DNA of 64,000 nucleotides. Source: Vitellaria paradoxa (Eukaryota; Streptophyta; Magnoliopsida; Ericales; Sapotaceae). The notes beneath the pieces were generated by a model. That model ran no database searches. It saw only the letters and a list, made by a program, of their open reading frames with translations, and had not been told where the DNA came from. The stretch covers positions 2,320,199 through 2,384,198 of the forward strand of contig CM034238.1 of the NCBI GenBank assembly GCA_019916065.1, in the 5' to 3' direction. Positions within the stretch are counted from its first letter, which is position 1; each line of letters begins with the position of its first letter. The position numbers and the translations under genes are program-made. This document shows positions 13,001-25,830 of the stretch, one piece after another.

Positions 13001-15874
13001 ACAGGAAAAGCAGTTGTTTCAGCTCCATCAAAAGCTCCTACATCAAGTGGCTGTGGCCCTGCCCCTCCACCAGCTCCATCTGCACCACTCTTTAGACCAG
13101 AATCTCCTCAGTCTTCATCATGCCGCCCAAAAGAAGGGATGGCTGCTGTTTTTCAAGAAATTAGTTCCGGGAAGCCAGTGACTGCAGGTAGTTCTTTTTT
13201 CTCTTTCTTTTCCCTGGTTTCAATGTGTAGTTGATTTTCTTGCCTCCTAGGTTTGAGAAAGGTCACAGATGATATGAAAACCAAGAACCGTGCGGATAGG
13301 ACTGGTGCTGTTGGTGCCAGTGAAAAAGAAATTCGTGTGAATCCTCCCTCTTCATTTAAAACTGGACCTCCAAAGTTCGAGCTTCAAATGGGTCGTAAGT
13401 GAGTAAATATTCATGCTTATAGTGTGCTTCATGAATCATACAAGAGTCTGATAATGAATCACTTGTCATTACTACATTGTATGTTGGGCAGGTGGGTAGT
13501 TGAGAATCAAATTGGAGCGAAGAACATAGTGATTGATGATTGTGATGCAAAGCAATCGGTATATGTTTTTGGATGTAAAGATTCCATTTTGCAGGTCCAA
13601 GGTGAGATTGTTATGTTACATGCACATTGTTTATTATTAGCTTATTAATATTTTAGTATTACATTTTCTACCGATCATTAAATATTGGGTTTAAATTGGC
13701 TTCCTGTTCAGGATGAGCTTATGTTTACTCTAAAAATGTGCAGGGAAAGTTAACAACATAACAGTTGATAAATGCACCAAGATGGGGGTTGTATTCGTGG
13801 TCAGTAAGAAAACTATGTGAAAAAGATAGGTTTTTAGAATTATGGAGACAAGGCATAGTAAGTGATGTTGCTCAATTAATGCACCTTGTTAACAGGATGT
13901 TGTGGCTGCTTGTGAGATCGTAAATTGCAATGGTATAGAGGTGCAATGCCAGGTATCCATTTTCTTTCTATCTACATTTAGGTGCTTCTTGTAAAAGTTC
14001 TAGATTTTGATTATTAGGTCTATCTGAAAGTTTGTAAATTATTTTATATTCTCTTCCCCAGTAATGTCTTATGGTCCATAGAGATTTAGAATTTAGTTGG
14101 CATAAGAAGCTACTTAATTTCTGCCAAATTACAATAATGTAAGTTCATCAATTTTCTGTGGCTATTCTAGGGTTCAGCTCCAACAATTTCAGTGGATAAT
14201 ACAGGAGGTTGCCAATTATATCTAAGCAAAGATTCTATGGAGTCTTCTATAACAACAGCTAAGTCAAGTGAAATCAATGTGCTGGTACCTGGTGCTGGCC
14301 CAGATGATGACTGGGTATGTTTATACGTTTTGTTGTATGTTTATACGTTTTGTTTAGGTTTCCCAATTACAATAGCTTCTCAAAGCCCGCGCTATAAATC
14401 TTAAAATAAACCAAACTTGCATGTTGCAGAGTTAAGGCTCGAAAAGGATTTTATAACTCAATATCAATTTTCAACTAACACTTCTTTACTCTGAAAATTA
14501 TAAAGAATATACGCTATATTCACGATTAAAAAAGCATAGGCGAACCAGATATTTTGACAAGTGAGGTGCCATTTGGTTTACCTATTTTGATCCCATTATC
14601 CATTTTGCAATTTTGAAAATAAGGAAAATAGTTCAAAATGCAGTTGTTCACTTGTGTTTTTAAAATCTGTTTTAGAAAACAGAAAATGAGTTTACACATG
14701 AAATGCAAAATGACAAAAAATCGTTTTAAGCGTTTTCAACCCAAAACAAATAAAATCTCAAAACACGGAAGCAAAAAATATCAAACCAAATGTGTTTTCT
14801 GTTTTCTTGTTTTGAGATTTTCAAAACATAAATCACATAAAATAAAAAATAGAAAACAAAAATAGAAATACAAACCAAATGGCACTTGAGAAATTGAAGG
14901 CTTATGATAGTTTTAACCATATTTTTAGCGTCACAAGAAATACATTCAACCACCAAAATACTCTCCGTCAATTGAAAAAGCAATGCAGAATTAATTTTTG
15001 CTCTTCAATCTAACACTACTGAATTTTCGTTGGTAATTTGTTAGTATACTTAATTGCAATCAAATAAGCTTCATGATTCATGAATGTGAAATATCAAACT
15101 AAAATTGTGGTTATTGATACCGTTTACCCATCTATCTATGGTGTTTTGTTTTTGTTTTTTTTTTTTTTTTTTGGGGGGGGGGGGAGGTTCTGATTTGGCA
15201 TGTGAATTTTCTTTCTTGGTGAACACTTTTATTTTTATTTTTATTTTATTGTTGCCTGAGTGAATGTCACAGCTCAAAGATCCTTGACTATATGGAAACA
15301 TTTTTCCTTACGAGGTGATTGGTCTTTAGATTTTGGGGAGTTGGATGTTAACATGAGCGCGTCCCTCTGTCAGTTTATGAAATTTCAGTTTCATATTAGT
15401 GTTGTTGAGGTCATCTTTTCAAGTTTTTTCTTCGTTTACGTTGATCTAGTTAGGTCTCATGGTTGGTCTAATAATGCAGAACCCCTTTTTTCGTGAAGTA
15501 GGTTCGTTTTCTCTGAGACAGTTTATTCAGTGAACGTTCAATCGCTAGGCAATTTACAACTGCTTTGACCTTTTCACAATGTAATTTTCTTTTAGAAACA
15601 ATAATTTGAAAATTTATACTCATATGAAGTTCTTATTTACATATAAGTTATCACCAATTACTCTAACTTCTGTTTCATTATATATAAAATTGATCAAGCT
15701 ATAATTTGTATTTACTAGGGTGAAACTAGAATGGGAATTCACAATCAAGTTACCAAGGATGAATTTTTTTTTTTGTTAACTTTACAGGTGGAGCATGCAT
15801 TGCCACAGCAATTTGTTCACGTCTACAAAGATGGCCAGTTTGTAACAGCCACCCTGTCCCACTCTGGAGCGTAA
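10024..15874 (+). CDS. CAP1: Cyclase-associated protein 1 (actin monomer nucleotide-exchange factor)
   Basis: CAP proteins recycle ADP-G-actin released by cofilin and recharge it with ATP in the cytosol; plant CAP1 is needed for normal actin organisation. Exons: 10024-10299, 11582-11750, 11840-11904, 12872-13187, 13251-13398, 13492-13601, 13744-13799, 13896-13952, 14171-14314, 15788-15874; all join in frame to 475 aa, close to the Arabidopsis protein (476, from memory). The N-terminal helical folded domain covers about residues 1-200, starting MEEKLIGRLESAVARLEAL. A Pro-rich linker follows (about 221-250), then a WH2-like segment containing LRKV, then the C-terminal CARP beta-helix (about 320-475), including VVENQIG and CNGIEVQCQG, ending HSGA. 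Introns 1, 3 and 9 are long. Introns 1 and 9 contain MITE-like insertions. No defect seen. Confidence 0.95.
10874..11115. mobile_element. Fold-back MITE in CAP1 intron 1
   Basis: The two halves are long imperfect inverted repeats: GGATAGGAGATAGCATCC with ACTTTTAATTTTTATCT on the left pairs with AGATAAAAATTAGAAGT and GGGATGATATCTCC on the right, with outer ends GTTTGTTTTGTTGG and CATAAAACAAGCATG. It appears inserted in a second repeat that has ATTCC/GGAAT motifs on both sides (10795-10870 and 11120-11160). Confidence 0.6.
14568..14887. mobile_element. 320-bp inverted-repeat element in CAP1 intron 9
   Basis: Ends GTGCCATTTGGTTT and AAACCAAATGGCAC are perfectly complementary over 14 bp. A related copy lies at 49806-50135, sharing GAAAATGAGTTTACACATG and other blocks. 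Non-coding; superfamily not determined. Confidence 0.65.
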
Positions 15875-16727
15875 CTAGGGAAATATTCACATTATATTGC
15901 TATTGATATTGGTTCTTATCCTCCTAGTATTTATTCTTTTCGTTCCCCACTTAATTCCTCGGAAGGTTGGAATGGTGGTTTCTATTTTTCCTATTGATTG
16001 ATTCATGCTTTGTCAACTCCATAACATTGATGTAGAGACCATTAGATTTTAATTCAACATTCCTAACTAGGTCATCAAGTTGATATAGCATTGTTATCTC
16101 AAGCCTAAATCCATTTGGAATTGTGTTTGATTGACTGAAATGCACTTGATTTTGGTAATGAATGGCCTCGTCTGTTAGCACTTCATAGCTGTCTCGTGAA
16201 ATGTTTGCATTTTGTGTCAAGTTCATTTCGCTTTTTCTTATGATTCCTTTCCTTGGCAACACTATTTTGTGCGCCCCTCCTTTCCACGATCACACTGCTC
16301 GGTTCTTGCCGGTCACTAGCACATGACTTGGTATATGGTTTGGGTAGATGAGTGCTATGATAATCAATTTATTTTCAATTCAAAAAAAAAAATTATTATT
16401 TATTTTATTTTTTTGACATTTTTTTCACCAAAAGTTCGTTTTAGGGGGTGTTTGATTTATCAAAATTTACCAATTTTTATCTTTTTTTTTTAATTTCTTT
16501 TAATCAAATTTCGTCGCAGATCATTTTTATATTAATTTTTTGTATTTTTTATGAAGAAATATATTTTAAAAGATATAATAATACTTTTTATCATATATAT
16601 ATTTTTTATTTTACATTCAAATCCCTTTTCCATCTCTCCCAAATAAGAAAAAGAGAATTAATCTTCATTTTTTTTTCCTCCCCCTCCCCTCCAACTCTTC
16701 CAAGTAAAGGCGAAGAATTTTTTTTAT

Positions 16728-16839
16728 TTCGTTGTTATTAACGTTATATCACAATTATGTGATTGATTTGTGGCCTTATTAAATTCGTTGTTATTAACAT
16801 TATATACCAATTATGTGATAGATAATTGGCCTTTGTGTG
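16728..16839. repeat. Tandem duplication, two units of 56 bp
   Basis: The unit beginning TTCGTTGTTATTAAC at 16728 is repeated from 16784, both continuing to AATTATGTGAT and ending near a GGCCTT motif, with several substitutions. Confidence 0.7.
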
Positions 16840-18299
16840 GGATGTTCCCTCAAAAAGTGCTGAGACTTTGATTTAAAAGGGTCCATCTATGGACTTATGG
16901 CCCACATCACTTGTAGCTACGTTTGGCGAAAGGAATCTCAATCACCGCCCTTTTCCTTTTTCTTTCTTTGCGTGAAACCTACCACTCGCCACTCTCCAAT
17001 GGCTGCCATGCCTGAAGAATGGTAGCTGTGCTTGGTGCGCACGGCATTCTTAAGAACCATTCCGAACATCCAACAATAATTTTTTTTTTTTTTTCATGTT
17101 AAACTTAAGAAAAGATTATCTGTTTATGGTTTTGTTTGAAATAAACCATTTATTTATATTTTTTTTTTGTTGGAAATTTTATTTCCAAATAATTGTAAGA
17201 TTTTAATTTTTTATGTAATAATTTTCGCGTAATGAACTAGAAAACGGAACTTTTACAAGAGTAATATTGGCTGGTGTAACTTACCATTGTAAATCAATCA
17301 ATCTTCCTGTTAAATGAGATGGAATTGTCCACTCCAGTAGGTGTATGGAGAGGAGCACAACCCTCAATCTTAACTTTCGCCAAAAAAAATAATAATAATA
17401 AATTATTTTAAAAATATTTATAAATGAAATGTTCATTCAAAAACTCTACACGTAATTATGTGATTAGTCTTTTTAAAATTGCAAGTAGGTGTGACGACAT
17501 GCTGTGTTCAGATTTGATAATGTGTGTTTTTTCTTTTTTTTTTTTTATATTCGTAGTTAAATATTTTAAAATTTAAATACATAAAATAATTAATTTATTT
17601 TAAAATAAGATTAACTTACGTTAATTTAAATTAATGTATTGCTGTTGCATCAAATTTTCGCTTATTAACTTCATCTCCCTGTTGTTTGTCGAATTTTTAA
17701 TGGTAAGCTTTTGCTTCTAAAATGATGAAATTCACAGGAAACCGCTTCAGATGCATAAATTTTTGTTTATCATTGTTAAATAATATATTTCCAGTGAACT
17801 GAGGAATGGAATTATGCATACAAACAAGCTTGTATAGAAAGCATTTTGTTTCGACGCGTACACTCGGCCATTTTCAATTCCGTTCGGCTCCTTGGTCTTT
17901 GTGAGACAAAAATGTAAATTAATTAAATAAAGTATGCGTTTCAATTAAAAGCTCATTAACTTAAAGAGTTTAAAAAATTAATCGAGTAATAATTCGTCGA
18001 GATAAATTTTAATTAAATTTAATAATATAAAAATAATTTAAATTTAATTCATTAAACTTTTAACTAAGGAGTATTTGGTTCACCAAAATTCACTAACTTT
18101 TACGGTTCAAGGACTGCAATGCGTAAATTCAGGAGTTGCCATGTATAGAGATGTAATTTTAATTTTCTTCAACTGATTTAATGGTTCTGATTTAATTTGA
18201 TTTTTCAAATGATTTAATGATCATTTACTAGTCTAAATCATTTAATGGTGCAGATTTTTCAATAATTTAATGATGTGCATCTCAACTTTTCATTTTTGA

Positions 18300-18945
18300 A
18301 CTGTAGCCCCTGCAATAAGGGGTGTTTGGTGCGATAAAAATTATTGAAAAACTCTGAAAATCTCTAAAATTTTCTAACACATTTTGTACTCCTCATATTT
18401 CATTAAATTTTTATATATCTACATATTCCAATAATTTTTTTACAAATTTCAATAAATTTTTTACAAACCCCAATAATATTCCACTAACCCTAATAATTAT
18501 TTTACAAATTCTAAAAATTTTTCAACGATTTTCAATAGATTTTGACATAAAATTATTCCAACGGACCAAAAAAACGTTCAGATGATTTTGCTCTAAAAAA
18601 AATTGAAGTAAAAATAAAAAAATTTCACTATTCATCTCTTAAAAATATGGTCTAGTAGCTCCTTATGTTTCGTGAAATTTTTATAAGTTCTTATATATCT
18701 ACACATTCCAATAATTTTTTACAAATTTTAATAAATTTTTACAAACTCCAATAATATTCTACTAACCCTAATAATTATTCTACAAATCCTTAAAATTTTT
18801 CAATGACTTTCAATAGATTTTAACCTAAAATCATTCCGACGGATTAAAAAAACTGTTCAGACAATTTTACTCTAAAAAAAACTCACGTAAAAGTTAAAAA
18901 ATTTTATTATTCATCTATTAAAAACGTAGTCTGGTGACTATGCGT
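18300..18945. repeat. MITE-like repeat with an internal tandem duplication of about 280 bp
   Basis: A segment opening GGGGTGTTTGGTGCGAT at 18319 contains two diverged copies of one unit (about 18380-18655 and 18656-18940). Shared blocks include TATATATCTACA, CTAACCCTAATAATTAT and GATTTTACTCTAAAAAAA-like ends. A third relative lies near 28570-29060. Confidence 0.6.
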
Positions 18946-19281
18946 TAAATGCCAAAATGCGAATCATATTTTTTATTATTTTTGGTCGCTTTAAACATAT
19001 CCTAAATTTATATACTACAACCGTGGAACCCTAACTTTTACCGATTCTTTATATTTTTTCAATCAAATTTCGTCATATATTACTCTTATGTCAATTTTTT
19101 ATATTTTTTTTTTCCATCCAAACACTCCTAAAATTTTGTTTACGATGAAATCAAAATAAAATTAAAATGTATTTGACTAAATTGATTCGTTTTACGAACG
19201 GTTGAGTGTCATCCGGGTCCCACGACCATGAACCGAGTGAGTAATTTTTCATTTGCAAACTCAGCGCCAATTTTTACCGTT

Positions 19282-19324
19282 ACGTCAGCATTCTTCACCT
19301 TCCATTCCTTGTCGCATATATAAA
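19282..19324 (+). promoter_or_regulatory. Core promoter of the glucanase gene: TGACG-type element and TATA box
   Basis: TATATAAA at 19317-19324 lies 53 bp upstream of the ATG at 19377, leaving room for a short 5' UTR. TTACGTCAG just upstream contains an ACGT core, a bZIP (TGACG) type site. Assignment is by sequence and position only. Confidence 0.55.
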
Positions 19325-19376
19325 CAAAACTTCTGGTTAATAAGTTAAAATAATCAGAATTGCGAGCTTTTCCGCC

Positions 19377-22300
19377 ATGGCCGCGATCATGAACTCCTCA
19401 ATCTTCCTCGTTTTGTGCATATCACTGCACTCCTGTTACTTTTCAAGTAAGCCCGAACTCCTACTTTCATTATCATATTGACTCTGTTTACATTTCATTT
19501 TTTCATAGATTTGCGGTTCAAAAATTTTCTCCTAAAATTTGATTTTCTTTTGCCGGAAAATTTTTGTTTCCCGCTTGAAAATTCTTTCGTTTGTCCGTGT
19601 TTTCTAACCCCGTCCCGGATTTTTGCTTCTTCGAAGTTCACTCGGTCGCAAACTTCACCCCGAGAAGGACGTAGCTTACTGGCGCGACCAGTGAATGCTA
19701 AAATTTTGCCGAGTCGAACTGAGTCGACTCATTCCGATTCATTTGACTCCGCTGACATTGTCATTGTTTTGCAGACGCGCAGTCGTTCATTGGCGTCAAC
19801 ATTGGGCTAGTGGCGGACAACACTCCGCCTCCGACGGCGACTGCGAAGCTCCTCCAATCGACTACCATCGAAAAAGTCAGGCTGTACGGCTCCGATCCGC
19901 CGACAATCAAGGCGCTGGCCAACACCGGAATCGGAATAGTCATTGGCGCTGGAAACGGAGACATCCCGGCCCTGGCTTCCGACCCAAACTTCGCCGGTCA
20001 ATGGGTCAGCACCAACGTGTTGCCGTACTACCCAGGCAGTAATATCACCGTCATCACCGTCGGTAACGAGGTCATGACCTCAGGCGATCAGACCCTAGCC
20101 TCCCAAATCTTGCCTGCCATGCAAAATCTCCAAAATGCCCTCAATGCCGGTGTGTCCTCTTTCCTCCCATTCAATAAATTTAAGAGAAATATTATTAAAA
20201 TTCTAAATTAACTTTTTGGTTCTAAAAATATATAGGGCTCGTTTGGAGTAAAAAAAATTTCAAAAAATTCTATAAATCTCTAACAACTTATCTACCTTTA
20301 ATTTTTTCGCCATCACTAATTTCAAAAAATTTTAATATTTTGTTAAAAAAACAAAAAAATCTAAAAATAAGTTAACCGAATGTGTAAATTTTTTATACAA
20401 TCACATTCTTCGTGTGGAAAGCTTTCAAATAAGTACCATTGTCGCTATTTTTTTAAATTTTTTTTGAATTCGTGGGAACGGATTTGAAAAATCATTCTTA
20501 TGGTTTGTAATTTTTCAGAAAAAAAACGACACCAAAATTAACTCCAAACTACATTTTATCTCAATTCATTTTATTTTTTTTTTTACTCAAATGAGCCCAT
20601 GATGAGAATGATTTTTTCAATGGCATGCTAGAAGAGGGGAAACTGATTTATCACTATTTTTAACTAAGTATATAAATTAAATTGTAAAGAAAATAAAAAT
20701 TTGACGATTCAGTAATTAAATGATTTAGTTTGATTTCTCTATTGGTACAAGAATTGTAAATTTACAAATGGTTTTTACTTTCGAAAATTGAGATGCAGCT
20801 TCTTTGGGTGGGAAGATCAAGGTCTCGACAGTGCATTCTATGTCCGTGTTGACTCAGTCTGACCCACCGTCTTCTGGTTTCTTCAACACGAGTTTCGGTG
20901 ACGCAATAAGGGCGATGTTGGCATTTCAGAGGGCCAATGGTTCGCCGTTTATGATCAACCCATACCCTTTCTTTGCATACCAGAGCGACCCAAGGGCTGA
21001 AACGCTGGCGTTTTGTCTTTTCCAGCCTAACCAGGGCCGAGTCGACTCTGGGACTGGCATCAAGTATATGAACATGTTCGATGCCCAGGTGAGTTAACTT
21101 TTACTTTGAATATGATAAGATATTCAATAGCTGAACGTAGAATGATGAACAATTTAAGGTTAGTTTATAGTAATAAAAAATGAGATAAAATAACATAAGT
21201 TGATAGTTTGTAAATCTTGTAATGATATAAAAAATAATTAATTTTTAAAAATTTTTAAGAATTTTCAATTTTTTTTTTTTTTTTTTTTTTTTACGCCAGG
21301 CTAACCCTTGATCGAAAAAATTCTTGGGTTTTAATTTCACCTATTTGTCTAAGCATCCAACTTGCGCTGCGTTTGATAATTTATTGGAAATGGATACTTC
21401 CAAGCAAGGAAGCAATAGTCTTTGCACTTTTCCACGTTGACCCAACTTTATGACTTCATTGACTTGTTTTGTTTCCCCACGTTTCATTTCTCTTCCCTTC
21501 CTTTCACATTGGAAGGTGCTTTTCAGAATATTCCCGTTGGATGCCAAAAAAGTAAAAATTTTTTCTTTCTTTTTTACAGTTTAGCAACACCACCAAAATA
21601 CCCAATGTCCTAGAAATTTTTACCAAAGAACCAAAAGTTTTAAAAGTCTTTAGAAATTTTAAATTTTTATTAACGTATCAAAAGTTTTAATTATTAAAAA
21701 TTCTTATAAGTTAACACTTTTTTGTGCAACCAAACACGGAGGTTATTTAGTGTTTGATTGGTCAAAATTAATCAAAATTTATCAACTTTTACTAATTTTT
21801 TATATTTTTTTCTAATAAAATTTTAGTATATATCACTTTTATATCAAAATTTTGTACATTTACTGTATTTTTTAGCCAAACTTCTATTAACCAAACACTC
21901 TCTTAATATTTTTTATTTCATTAGAGAAATGATAATACCACTCCAAATTTTTAACTTTCCACACTCCAAAAGTGCTACAAATGGTGTGAGAGACTAAAAT
22001 TAAAATATAATTAAATATCATTTTTTTTTCTAAATATAATGTCATATTCATTATTTAAGGATAGCAATGGTCCTACTAGCATCTCCAACAGTAGTGACAG
22101 GCTGGCTATTCCAATAATTAATGGACAAGCCAATCCAATATTTTGGATTTTTTAATAATTGCATGTGCTCTTCCTTTCACCATTTTTTTGTAATTATTAC
22201 TTTAGGTTGGTCCATGAATTGAATCTTATCTAAATTTGTGGTTTGGTCACGGTTCTGATTTGTCTAAAAGCTATTTGTGCCATTATGGTGAAGTTAATAG

Positions 22301-25300
22301 TTTGAATCTCTACATTACCGTTGGTGTTCCAAGTGTTTGGCACAAGTAGCCCGGCCACTTTTATTTGTTTATTTTGTCTTGTATAATTATTTTTTTAATA
22401 GAAATTTGTATTTATTTTATTTTTCATAATTTTTAGGCATTTATCCACATTCATTAAAAAAATGAAAAATGCTTAAAATAAGAAAATTCATTTATGGGTG
22501 AAAACTTTTGGCTTGTCTCCCATAAGTTGGTTTTTTTATTTTTAATTATTTTTAAAAATTTTAAATATATATATATATATGTATATGTTGGAATTGTATA
22601 AAATTATAAAAGTTAATATCTCGTATTTTAAGTAGTGTGAGAAAAATTTAATTTTATAATTTTATAATTTATATTTGTAAAAATTTATAAAATTTGTATA
22701 TATATATATATATATATTTTTGTTAACACGAAACGGTGCCATAATTGTGTTGGGCAGGTGGATGCAGTGCATTCTGCCTTGAATGCGATGGGGTTCAAGG
22801 ACATTGAAGTGGTGGTAGCAGAGACAGGGTGGCCATACAAGGGTGGGCCCAATGAAGTTGGACCCAGCACTGACAATGCCAAAGCCTACAATGGGAACCT
22901 GATCAGCCACCTCAGATCGATGGCGGGCACCCCTCTGATGCCCGGAAAGTCTATAGATACATATTTATTTGCACTGTATGATGAGAATTTGAAGCCTGGG
23001 GCTGAATCAGAACGGGCATTTGGACTTTTCACCCCTTCTCTCTCCATGACTTATGATGTTGGCCTTTCCAAGAGTAGCCAGGTGAGAATTTTTAACTCCT
23101 AACTACATAATTGTCAGAGTTGAAAAGTTTTGTTCCCTTTTTTTTTTTTTGTGCATTAATTACTTTGTTAGGACAATGGTGGTTGCGGTGGGATTTGTGA
23201 TGAATAACTCTGCGCGTGAACACCAGAAATTTGGTATTTTGATGATGTGATTTGACGAAACAATTTCCAATCTCAAAGATAAGGTTTCCACGATCTTTCT
23301 TTTAACTGGAGAACATTGACAAGATTTGAAGGTCCCATCAGTTCTCTTTAATTGTGACTACGTTTGGCACTTCGATTATGTCCCATTACTTGATTTTATT
23401 TTATTTTATTTTATATTATTATTAATTTAATTTATTCTTTTTTTTAATTAAACTTTGAGTGCCACTTTTTTTACCGGTCACCCTCTCGTTATGCTTAATT
23501 TTCTCCTATTTTTCTAAAATTGGCTTGTTACTAATGGGTTGTTTGGAGTAAGAAAAAATGAGATAAATTGAGATAAATTGTGGTTTGGGAAGAGTTCGTA
23601 ATGCGTGCAGTGAGAGAAAAAGTTGATGTGATATAAAGTTAATAGAGATTTATAGAGATTTTTGGAGATTTTCAGTAAATGTTTGCACACCAAACAGGCC
23701 CTAAGATATGAAGTCAAAATTTAACTAGTTGGCATCTTTAGAAACAAAAGTATCACAAATCGTTGGGAGAAAAATAGAATTGCTGTGGTGGCAAATGGCA
23801 ATCTTATACATTTGTTTTTTTGAAATTGGTAGTTTTATTAGAAAATTTTACCAATTTTTTAACCCGTTTGGTAGAATACACGAGTAACAAAACTCCCGTC
23901 TTACTCGAGGTTCGGAGAAGGGTCGGACCACAAGAGTCTACTGTATGCAGCTTTATCTTGCATTTGTAAAAAGTTATTTCCATGACTCGAACTCGTAATC
24001 CAAGATCACACAGTGATAACTCTTACCGTTGCGTCAATACTCTTCTTTGTATGACTTATTATTATTATTATTATTATTAAAATTTCTAAGGACATTGTGC
24101 AATATTGAGTTAAATTTATATATTTTGTTTAGTGTAAATGTGCAAGTAAAAATTAGCATATATGTGTGCGTAGCCCAGACAACACAATAATATAATCCTA
24201 AAATTATTGAGAAAAAAGATAATGCAACACAATATGAATGTGTTAACTCAAAATTAATTTACACGATTGAGTCTATTTTAAAATAGATTAATTGTTTATT
24301 ATATTTTTAAAATTTTAAAATATGTGAATAAAAACATAAATAAGAGATAATTGAAAAATAACAATATATTATTTGTTTATCTTTTGTTTCTATTTTTTAT
24401 TTTATTTGTTATTTTCCCTTTGATCTGGTTGTAGACTCCCAGCACAAGTCCAACTGCTCCAGCGGCTAGTCCCTCAGTGCCGAAGCAAGGAAGAGGTGTG
24501 GTGCGTGCCAAAGGCAGGCGTCTCTGATGCCCAACTGCAGGCAAATCTGGACTATGCCTGTGGCCCCGGCGGCGTTGACTGCAGTCCCATTCAACCGGGT
24601 GGTACGTGCTTCGAACCGAGCACGGTGGCGGGTCATTCTACTTTTGCAATGAATCTCGTCTATCAAACTGCCGGAAGGAATCCATGGAACTGTGATTTCT
24701 CCCAGACTGCAACTCTCACTTCCACTGATCCTAGTAAGCTTAATCAATTTCAAACCGACAATTTAAAATCGACCTCAATCAAATTAACGCCTATTTTGGA
24801 AAAATAACAATAAAAAACAAACTAATTTTTAATAACTAATTTTGTTTTTTTTTTGGTAAGCGCGCGCCGCGTGGTAGTTAACTTTTTTTAACTTTTTATT
24901 CATTTGACGTTTTTACCTTTTATGACTTATATATATAAATACACACACAAAAGTAATTTTGATTATTTTAAAAAAAGTAAAAAAAAAACAGAGCTTCCAA
25001 CTAGTAATCCCAAATGGTGTCTAATGATTTTATAAAATCGAATTTATCTAATCTCATTTTTAGAACGTCTCTGTTTGGTTTTATTTTATTTTATATCGGA
25101 TTGCTTAAATTAGAAATAAACTAGTAGAATCGAGTTGGGTTTCTAAGTCTGTCAAATATTTGTGCACCCATAATTAATATATATATATATACATACATAT
25201 ATTTGATACAATAGGTCAATTGAGTTATGTTTATAAAAGTAAAATAAAACGATGATTAAAAAATTATGGGTATCCCATTGAAGTTTGGCCCAAAAATGCA

Positions 25301-25830
25301 TGATTTCCTTTTAGTTTAAAAATTCATACATCATCTTTTGTAATTTAGATTAATTTTGCATTTTAATTCAAATTATGAGGAGTTTTGTGTTGACTTTTAA
25401 ATTAAGGGGTTGTTTGGAGTAAGAAAAAAATGAGATAAATTGAGATAAATTGTGGTTTGGAGAGAGTTCGTAATGTGTGCAGTGAGAGAAAAAGTTGATG
25501 TGATATAAAGTTAACAGAGATTTATAGAGTTTTTTGGAATTTTTCAGCAAACCAAACGACCCCTCATGTATTTTGTTGCCAGACTTTAAAGGAGTAATGT
25601 ATAATTACGCAAAAAAATTAAATGATGAAATTATCAAATTAATGTGACTCTTAAAATGGTGAGCTTGTCAAGGGGTAGTTGGTAATTTTATCGATTTTCA
25701 AAATTCACTAAATACTTATAATGTTTTCTTACTATAATCGTGTGTATGTGTTTGCTCTATCTTATTATGAATTCTTCATATTTTTGTTGTAGGTTATGAT
25801 GGTTGCGTTTACCCTGGTGGGAGTACCTGA
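19377..25830 (+). CDS. GH17 glucan endo-1,3-beta-glucosidase with X8/CBM43 domain, reading frame broken between the two
   Basis: Secreted enzyme predicted to cleave 1,3-beta-glucan (callose) in the cell wall. Exons: 19377-19446, 19775-20149, 20799-21088, 22758-23081, 24435-24733, 25793-25830. Residues 1-24 form a signal peptide ending before AQSF. The GH17 barrel contains the proton donor Glu122 in TVGNEV and the nucleophile Glu267 in VAETGWP, both intact. Exon 5 opens in frame with a Pro/Ser/Thr linker (TPSTSPTAPAASPSVPKQ), but the X8 domain (WCVPKAGVSDAQLQ to YDGCVYPGGST) is in the +1 frame, starting at 24499. The shift falls near 24490-24500, around GGTGTGGTGCG, as if two bases were lost or one gained. 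It could be a real mutation, a sequencing error, or be bypassed by an acceptor further inside exon 5. No C-terminal GPI-type hydrophobic tail is seen. An alternative last exon may exist at 23172-23207. Confidence 0.85.
20235..20598. mobile_element. MITE of 364 bp in glucanase intron 2
   Basis: Ends GGGCTCGTTTGGAGTAA and TTACTCAAATGAGCCC are inverted repeats. Flanking triplets are ATA and ATG, so the target duplication is imperfect. The interior (CATCACTAATTTCAAAAAAT, GTACCATTGTC, ACGGATTTG) matches elements at about 60435-60760 and 61191-61578, forming a longer subfamily. Confidence 0.65.
21746..21902. mobile_element. Tourist-like MITE, 157 bp, in glucanase intron 3
   Basis: Inverted ends TTTAGTGTTTGATTGG and CCAAACACTCTC lie between TTA triplets at 21743-21745 and 21903-21905. 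The interior resembles the sequence at about 51925-52075. Confidence 0.55.
23172..23207 (+). CDS. Possible alternative terminal exon of the glucanase gene
   Basis: Preceded by a T-rich tract and TTAG acceptor, this 36-bp segment continues in phase after the exon-4 donor at 23081 and reads DNGGCGGICDE then a stop. Using it would give a GH17 enzyme of 364 aa without linker or X8 domain. Only the phase match and acceptor support it. Confidence 0.35.
   Translation, partial: DNGGCGGICDE
23535..23701. mobile_element. Tourist-like MITE, 167 bp, in glucanase intron 4
   Basis: Flanked by TAA on both sides (23532-23534, 23702-23704). Ends TGGGTTGTTTGG and CCAAACAGGCCC. Interior contains GAGATAAATTGAGATAAATT and GTGCAGTGAGAGAAAAAG, shared closely with copies at 25406, 34933 and 48633. 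Confidence 0.75.
25406..25563. mobile_element. Tourist-like MITE, 158 bp, in glucanase intron 5
   Basis: Ends GGGGTTGTTTGG and CCAAACGACCCC are 12-bp inverted repeats with one mismatch. Flanks are TAA and TCA. Very similar to the copy two kilobases upstream, in the same orientation. Confidence 0.75.

Larger units (their letters stand above)
15875..19316. other. Intergenic region between CAP1 and the glucanase gene
   Basis: No gene recognised. A/T-rich DNA with MITE-like fragments (GGGGTGTTTG at about 16444), a 56-bp tandem duplication (16728-16839), a 280-bp tandem duplication (about 18380-18940) and several T-runs. The last 100 bases hold the glucanase promoter. Confidence 0.55.
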
